Source of the DNA: Melioribacteraceae bacterium
GTDB lineage: Bacteria > Bacteroidota > Ignavibacteria > Ignavibacteriales > Melioribacteraceae
Reading direction: 5' to 3'
Assembly: GCA_028280855.1 (NCBI GenBank)
Contig: JANQLA010000057.1
Span: 1 to 49,153 of the forward strand
Length of the DNA stretch: 49,153 nt
Part shown: positions 44,703 to 49,153 of the stretch, piece by piece
How the letters are laid out: every line of letters begins with the position of its first letter
How positions within the stretch are numbered: position 1 is the first letter of the stretch
The notes under the pieces: model-generated
Told to the model about the DNA's origin: nothing
The model's database searches: none
What the model saw: only the letters and a program-made list of their open reading frames with translations
Translations under genes and position numbers: made by a program

Positions 44703-46277
44703 ATGAAGAAAGTTCTTATTACCGACAAAATACATGACACCTGCATAAGTAAATTGAAATCAGCCGGTTTTCAAGTGGACTATAGAACTATGATTAAGCC
44801 AGAAGAATTGCAAAATTCGATTGGTAACTACGATGTACTTGTTGTCCGTAGTGCTACTAAGGTTACTAAAGAAATTATTGACTCAGGTGATAAGCTGGAA
44901 ATAATTGGACGTGCGGGGACTGGTGTTGATAACATTGATGTTGACTCAGCTACTAAGCACGGAATTATCGTAATGAATACTCCAGGAGGAAATACAATTT
45001 CTGCTGCCGAGTTGGCTTTTGCTCATATCATTGCTCTGTGTAGGAAACTACCCCAGGCAAACCGTTCGATGAAACACGGCAAGTGGGATAGGAAATCGTT
45101 TTACGGTACGGAACTTAACGGCAAAACTTTAGGAGTTATAGGGCTTGGTCAAATAGGCAGGGTTGTGGCGCTCCGTGCAAACGCATTCGGTATGTCCGTA
45201 ATTGCATTCGACCCTGTTGCTTCCAAAGAATGGGCAGCTGAAAATAATGTTAAGCTGATTGATCAAGATACACTGTTCGAAACATCGGATATAATAACCT
45301 TGCATGTTCCGCTCAACGATCATACAAAGGATCTTATCAACTCTAGCTCAATTGCGAAAATGAAAGAAGGAATTAAAATTGTTAATTGTGCGCGAGGTGG
45401 TATTATTGATGAAGATGCAATCTTGGAGGCGCTTAACTCCGGGAAAGTATCAGGTTTATCGTTGGATGTTTACAAATCGGAGCCGCCGGTTTTTTCGGAT
45501 TTGATTACACACCCCAAAGTCATTTGCACGCCGCATCTTGGCGCTTCAACCGAAGATGCACTTGAAAAAGTAGCCGAACAAATCTCTATGCAAATTATAG
45601 ATTTTTATTCTTCGGGCAAGTTGAATGGAGGAATAAACGCAGACATCCTAAAATATTTATCTGACGCCGATCTTTTACCTTACTTAAATTTAGCCGAAAA
45701 AATTGGGAGGCTTGTAAGCAAATTTGACTGTGGAGATTTATCGTATAGTATTGAATTGAGCGGCAATTTAATGCACAGGAACGACGAAATTATTAACTCA
45801 GCCTTTCAAAAAGGTTTACTTGCTAACAGAGTAGATGCAGTTGTAAATTATATTAATGTAGCTACATTGTCTAAAGAGGCTGGTCTTTCTATATCCACTG
45901 TAAAGAAGTTCGGCGAAATAAACTATACAAATTTGATTGAAATTAAATTTGTTATAAACGATCAGCCTAGGAGCTTTAAAGGAACAGTTATGACGGCTTT
46001 GCCAAGAATAGTAGGTGTGGATGACTACAAAATTGAATTTGATCTTAACGGTAAATTAATATTCTACAAGAATAACGATAAGCCCGGTGTGCTCGCTTTT
46101 ATGTGTAATAAGCTCGCCGAAAACCAAATAAATATTGCTGGATTGGCTTTGGGCAGAACCGACAAAGGCTTAAAAGCTTTAACAGTTATTTCGGTAGATA
46201 ACGAAATAAATGAGGAAATTCTTAATGAAAGCATTAGTAATGACGATATTGAAGACATTTATTACTTAGAAATATAG
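44703..46277 (+). CDS. serA: D-3-phosphoglycerate dehydrogenase, long form with ACT domain
   Basis: It catalyses the first step of serine synthesis, 3-phosphoglycerate to 3-phosphohydroxypyruvate with NAD. The 524-residue protein has the N-terminal substrate domain ([15 protein letters not shown]), the NAD loop GLGQIGR (residues ~147-153), catalytic segments [11 protein letters not shown] and CTPHLGAST, an intervening allosteric-substrate-binding domain, and a C-terminal ACT domain (residues ~450-524) that usually mediates serine feedback. It is the type 1 (long) form. The trxA terminator just upstream implies its own promoter, possibly overlapping the terminator region. Confidence 0.95.
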   Translation: MKKVLITDKIHDTCISKLKSAGFQVDYRTMIKPEELQNSIGNYDVLVVRSATKVTKEIIDSGDKLEIIGRAGTGVDNIDVDSATKHGIIVMNTPGGNTISAAELAFAHIIALCRKLPQANRSMKHGKWDRKSFYGTELNGKTLGVIGLGQIGRVVALRANAFGMSVIAFDPVASKEWAAENNVKLIDQDTLFETSDIITLHVPLNDHTKDLINSSSIAKMKEGIKIVNCARGGIIDEDAILEALNSGKVSGLSLDVYKSEPPVFSDLITHPKVICTPHLGASTEDALEKVAEQISMQIIDFYSSGKLNGGINADILKYLSDADLLPYLNLAEKIGRLVSKFDCGDLSYSIELSGNLMHRNDEIINSAFQKGLLANRVDAVVNYINVATLSKEAGLSISTVKKFGEINYTNLIEIKFVINDQPRSFKGTVMTALPRIVGVDDYKIEFDLNGKLIFYKNNDKPGVLAFMCNKLAENQINIAGLALGRTDKGLKALTVISVDNEINEEILNESISNDDIEDIYYLEI

Positions 46278-46312
46278 AAGTGCATAAAAAAAACTACTAC
46301 CAATTTCACCCC

Positions 46313-46341
46313 TTGACAATCAAAAAAGGGTGTTATATTTT
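46313..46341 (+). promoter_or_regulatory. Promoter of the type IX cargo gene
   Basis: A perfect TTGACA (46313-46318) is followed 15 nt later by TATATT (46334-46339). The same stretch also nearly fits the Bacteroidota pattern TTG...TAnnTTTG (TATATTTT at 46334-46341). It would give a leader of roughly 215 nt before the ATG at 46565. The 287-nt gap holds no gene; the leader is AT-rich and I see no clear riboswitch. Confidence 0.65.
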
Positions 46342-46564
46342 CGTTAAGAAATTATGATCTATAAGTTCTTTTTACTTTTTAGTATGTATTTGTTCTTTGA
46401 AATGAGGCTTGACTAATAAAGCTTATTATAGTATTTTGAACGTGCTTTACGTCACTTGTTAATAATTTTTTAATATATCATAATAGACGTTTGAAAATCC
46501 AAAAAGTTTCATCCATAAATAAGTCACTAACAACTAACCATTTCATCACTAATTTGGAGTTACT

Positions 46565-48895
46565 ATGTTTAAAAGAGTTACTTTACTACTTTTCTTTCTT
46601 TTCTTGGTTTCAAATCTGTTTGCCCAAAACGACAGATATCTTCTTCGACCAAACGGGGAAAAAGTCAAACTTGATAACAACAAAAACCTAAGGGAAGCAA
46701 TAGTTGAGAATATTAAATCCTCAAATAGTGGTCAAAAAGTCTTGCATAATTTTAATCACTCTGGTATAACATCTTCATCCGTTGGTATCCCTGATACAGT
46801 TGGTTACAGCAACCTAGGTTCGTTTAATACCAATTTTGGATTTTATGGACAAGATTACATGATGACCTGGTTTGAAGCCCCTGGAGATATGATTATTAAA
46901 GCAGCTGGTTATACTACATCCGATCAAGAAGGTGTTGATGAAGGATTAGAAGCTAGTCTCAGACTAGTAAAGTTGAACTGGTCCGCTGAAAAGTTTAGAT
47001 CATTTACTGATGCTGCGCATTTAGGTTTTTATCCTGCCGAAGGCGATGGCTTCAATAATATTGGTGCTTTACCGGAAGAAGCCACTGGTGATTTTACGTT
47101 TGTAGGAGATGAAACTACTCTTCCATGGGGAGATAGTTTTGAGGATTATGATCTATGGAGCGACGAGGGTTTTGGATGGCCTATTTCTCCCCAAGCCTCA
47201 GAAAATACCGCCAAACTGTATCAATGGGTCGAAATGGCGCAGTTGTTCGAACCTACTGTTCAAAAGGGTGATATTGTTGGGATATTACTTAAGCATGAAG
47301 GAACTGTTCTAGATGATCCATCTACAGCTGATGACGATTTTGGAAGATTTGGTTTTTGGTCTGATAATTCAATTGGCTTTCCATGCTTAAAATATTATGA
47401 AAATGGTCGTAATGACCCAGGCTCTTTCGCTTCAGGAGGCGATCCAGGTTGGTGGGTTAGGCTCTACACCTGGGATTTTGTTTTAGCTGTAGATATTATA
47501 AGCGACAGACCACCGCGAATCTCTGATGTTACATCACTTTCTACTACTGTAAGTCAACAACCAAGAACTGTAGAAGCTACAATAGTTGACGATAATCCTA
47601 GTGGAGGTCCTGCTGGTGTAGCCTTGGCTGAAGTGCTCTATTCTGTGAATGGAGGAGAAGTGCAAACTGTTGCTATGACCGAAGGTACAACTGATATATA
47701 TTCAGCTCAAATCCCTGGCTTCTCACCTGGTGACTCAATCGTATATTCTATTAGAGCTGTTGATGTTGAAGGACTTGAGAGCAGCGCAGATGGTAGCGAT
47801 TATGAAATTTACCTACCTACATCTGGTGTTAATATTTTAGTAGTAGTTAACGGCTATTCTAGTGAAGGCCGCTTAGCTCAACTTTTATCGTTTTATTTCG
47901 AAAGAATAGGTGTTATTCAAAACCCGTATGATCTTTGGTATTTTGGACCAGTTGAGCCGTCACTTGTTAATAATTATACTTCAATCATAGAGATCCATAT
48001 GAGCGAGGGTTCACCTACTTTCGACAATAGAGCTGTTTATTCAGACTGGGTTGCGAGTGGAAACAAAAACCTATTGATAGCTGGGCAAGAACAGTTAGGC
48101 TATCTATATGGCTACGCAAATAGAACTTTTGAACCGGGTGATTTTGAATACGATGTTTTGGGTGTATTAAATTCTTACAACGATCTTGTAGCTTCTGAAT
48201 CAGACTCAACTGCATTGTTAGTGCAAGCAGGCACTGCCCTTGGTGATTCCCTAAGTCTTTTGATGGCTACGCTCGATCCTATTGAGTTATTGTATCATCC
48301 GATTGGAATCCTTGGTGATGCAAATGCAAGTAACTGGATCGATCAATTTGATCCTAGAACTGATATTGAAAATGAAGTTTTCATGCATGGAATAGGCATT
48401 GAAGAAGATGCTAATGAGAATCCTGTTGAAGTAGAAAGACCGGTTGGTCATAATTGGACAACTCCTAGTGGGACTAAGGTCGTGTTCATGACATATGATC
48501 CTCTTGCACTCCAAAATAATGATGAGGATGGAACGTGGGTTGCTACAAGTTCATCGGCACCATTTCATCAAGCAATTAGGTGGTTTGAACTCGATGTTGT
48601 TAGCGTAGAAAGTGAAGATAGCAATATACCTAAAAGCTTCTCAATTGAACAAAACTACCCCAACCCCTTTAATCCGAGTACAAGCATCTCATATTCTCTT
48701 CCATTAAAAAGTGACGTTACATTAAGGGTTTACAATACATTGGGTCAGGTTGTTACAACTTTAGTAGATGAAGAGCAAAGTGCCGGAACCCATGTTGTCA
48801 ATTTTGATCTTTCTACATTGTCTTCGGGCGTTTATTTCTATACTATAAATGCCGGTGATTTTGTCAATACAAAGAAAATGGTGTTACTCAAGTAG
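46565..48895 (+). CDS. Secreted protein with type IX secretion C-terminal sorting domain
   Basis: It is exported by Sec (signal peptide FKRVTLLLFFLFLVSNLFAQ, cut after Gln21) and probably moved across the outer membrane by the type IX (Por) system. The last ~80 residues form the sorting domain: NYPNPFNPST at 697-706, ITLRVYN-like strand TLRVYNTLGQVV, GTHVVNFDLSTLSSGVYFY and a KKMVLLK end. Before it are an Ig-like segment (~residues 315-415) and a Rossmann-like segment starting GVNILVVVNGY (~residue 420), perhaps a degenerate peptidase-like or glutaminase-like fold. No catalytic site was recognised, so the function is unknown. The 776 residues are complete. Confidence 0.88.
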   Translation: MFKRVTLLLFFLFLVSNLFAQNDRYLLRPNGEKVKLDNNKNLREAIVENIKSSNSGQKVLHNFNHSGITSSSVGIPDTVGYSNLGSFNTNFGFYGQDYMMTWFEAPGDMIIKAAGYTTSDQEGVDEGLEASLRLVKLNWSAEKFRSFTDAAHLGFYPAEGDGFNNIGALPEEATGDFTFVGDETTLPWGDSFEDYDLWSDEGFGWPISPQASENTAKLYQWVEMAQLFEPTVQKGDIVGILLKHEGTVLDDPSTADDDFGRFGFWSDNSIGFPCLKYYENGRNDPGSFASGGDPGWWVRLYTWDFVLAVDIISDRPPRISDVTSLSTTVSQQPRTVEATIVDDNPSGGPAGVALAEVLYSVNGGEVQTVAMTEGTTDIYSAQIPGFSPGDSIVYSIRAVDVEGLESSADGSDYEIYLPTSGVNILVVVNGYSSEGRLAQLLSFYFERIGVIQNPYDLWYFGPVEPSLVNNYTSIIEIHMSEGSPTFDNRAVYSDWVASGNKNLLIAGQEQLGYLYGYANRTFEPGDFEYDVLGVLNSYNDLVASESDSTALLVQAGTALGDSLSLLMATLDPIELLYHPIGILGDANASNWIDQFDPRTDIENEVFMHGIGIEEDANENPVEVERPVGHNWTTPSGTKVVFMTYDPLALQNNDEDGTWVATSSSAPFHQAIRWFELDVVSVESEDSNIPKSFSIEQNYPNPFNPSTSISYSLPLKSDVTLRVYNTLGQVVTTLVDEEQSAGTHVVNFDLSTLSSGVYFYTINAGDFVNTKKMVLLK

Positions 48896-48914
48896 TTAAT
48901 TTGTTGTTTTATAT

Positions 48915-48951
48915 ATTTTCCCGGCTCCCCAAAATTGGGAGCCAGGAAAAT
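48915..48951 (+). terminator. Long G+C hairpin after the type IX cargo gene
   Basis: ATTTTCC-C-GGCTCCC (48915-48929) pairs with GGGAGCC-A-GGAAAAT (48937-48951): 14 base pairs with one C-A mismatch and a 7-nt loop, then a short TTTT. It lies 20 nt after the stop and has A/T tracts on both sides, so it could act in either direction. Confidence 0.8.
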
Positions 48952-49070
48952 TTTGAAGGTAATTTCAAGTTAAAATGATAATAGTATCTCTTTTGTTGTG
49001 ATATTTTTGCATAATCTTTACTATTCAAACTATCTGCAAAGATTTTTCTAAAATTCGTAAAGGAGCATTT

Positions 49071-49153
49071 ATGAAATGGGTTTTTAAGAAAATTTTAGCA
49101 TTTACACTTGCAGTTCTATTCTGTGCTGCAAGTATAAATGCACAAACCGGTAC
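49071..49153 (+). CDS. Start of an exported protein, 3' partial
   Basis: Only 27 codons are in the window. They form a clean signal peptide: positively charged start (MKWVFKK), hydrophobic core (ILAFTLAVLFCAA) and an INAQ cleavage region, then TG. AAGGAG ends about 6 nt before the ATG, a strong ribosome site. The position directly after a type IX cargo gene suggests another envelope or secreted protein. The cysteine in the hydrophobic core is not followed by a lipobox-like end, so a lipoprotein is less likely. Function unknown. Confidence 0.8.
   Translation, partial: MKWVFKKILAFTLAVLFCAASINAQTG

Noticed and set aside
1..49153. CRISPR array, tRNA/rRNA genes, transposases, prophage genes
   Set aside because: Looked for regular repeat-spacer units, cloverleaf-like segments with CCA ends and recombinase or transposase motifs; none were seen.

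Overview
This window reads as a chromosomal segment of a Gram-negative bacterium of the Bacteroidota/Chlorobi/Ignavibacteriota group, most likely Ignavibacteriota. The best evidence is a secreted protein with a type IX secretion (Por) C-terminal domain that opens with the NYPNPFNPST motif common in that lineage. The division cluster order, the meso-DAP type MurE and the SLBB/Wzz polysaccharide genes fit this. The species assignment is inference. All recognised genes lie on the + strand.

Bases 1-13663 hold a compact division and cell wall (dcw) cluster: ftsI (left end cut off by the window), murE, murF, mraY, murD, ftsW, murG, murC, ftsQ, ftsA, ftsZ. Most neighbours overlap by 1-17 nt or touch, which suggests translational coupling. 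murB and ddl are not in the cluster. A long hairpin follows ftsZ. A vapBC toxin-antitoxin pair comes next, flanked by two inverted copies of a short degenerate repeat, and then an exported beta-rich protein of unknown function.

Bases 15782-38016 are mostly a surface polysaccharide locus. It starts with rfbB (dTDP-glucose 4,6-dehydratase). A markedly AT-rich cassette follows: SLBB export protein, Wzz-like chain-length protein, Wzy-like polymerase, Wzx-like flippase, methyltransferase, three glycosyltransferases and WecB. The cassette ends at 28034, next to a decayed second copy of the start of lhgO (about 28040-28310). A DUF4143-type AAA ATPase and the intact lhgO follow. Base composition then returns to that of the flanks, with an initiating phosphoglycosyl transferase, a DPM1-like glycosyltransferase, a GT2 fused to a degenerate phosphoglycosyl transferase, accA, a thioesterase and a second flippase. 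The layout suggests an exchangeable O-antigen or capsule cassette whose right recombination edge was in or near lhgO.

Bases 38025-46277 are housekeeping: dut, dnaE, a FabL-like enoyl reductase, an acyl-CoA dehydrogenase, trxA with a clear terminator, and serA. Bases 46565-49153 hold the type IX cargo protein, a strong hairpin, and the first 27 codons of another exported protein.

No tRNA, rRNA, CRISPR array, transposase or prophage gene was seen. The most interesting points are the GT2 plus pseudo-phosphoglycosyl transferase fusion, the lhgO scar at the cassette edge, the palindrome in front of the DUF4143 ATPase, and the internal position of the FtsZ partner-binding peptide.
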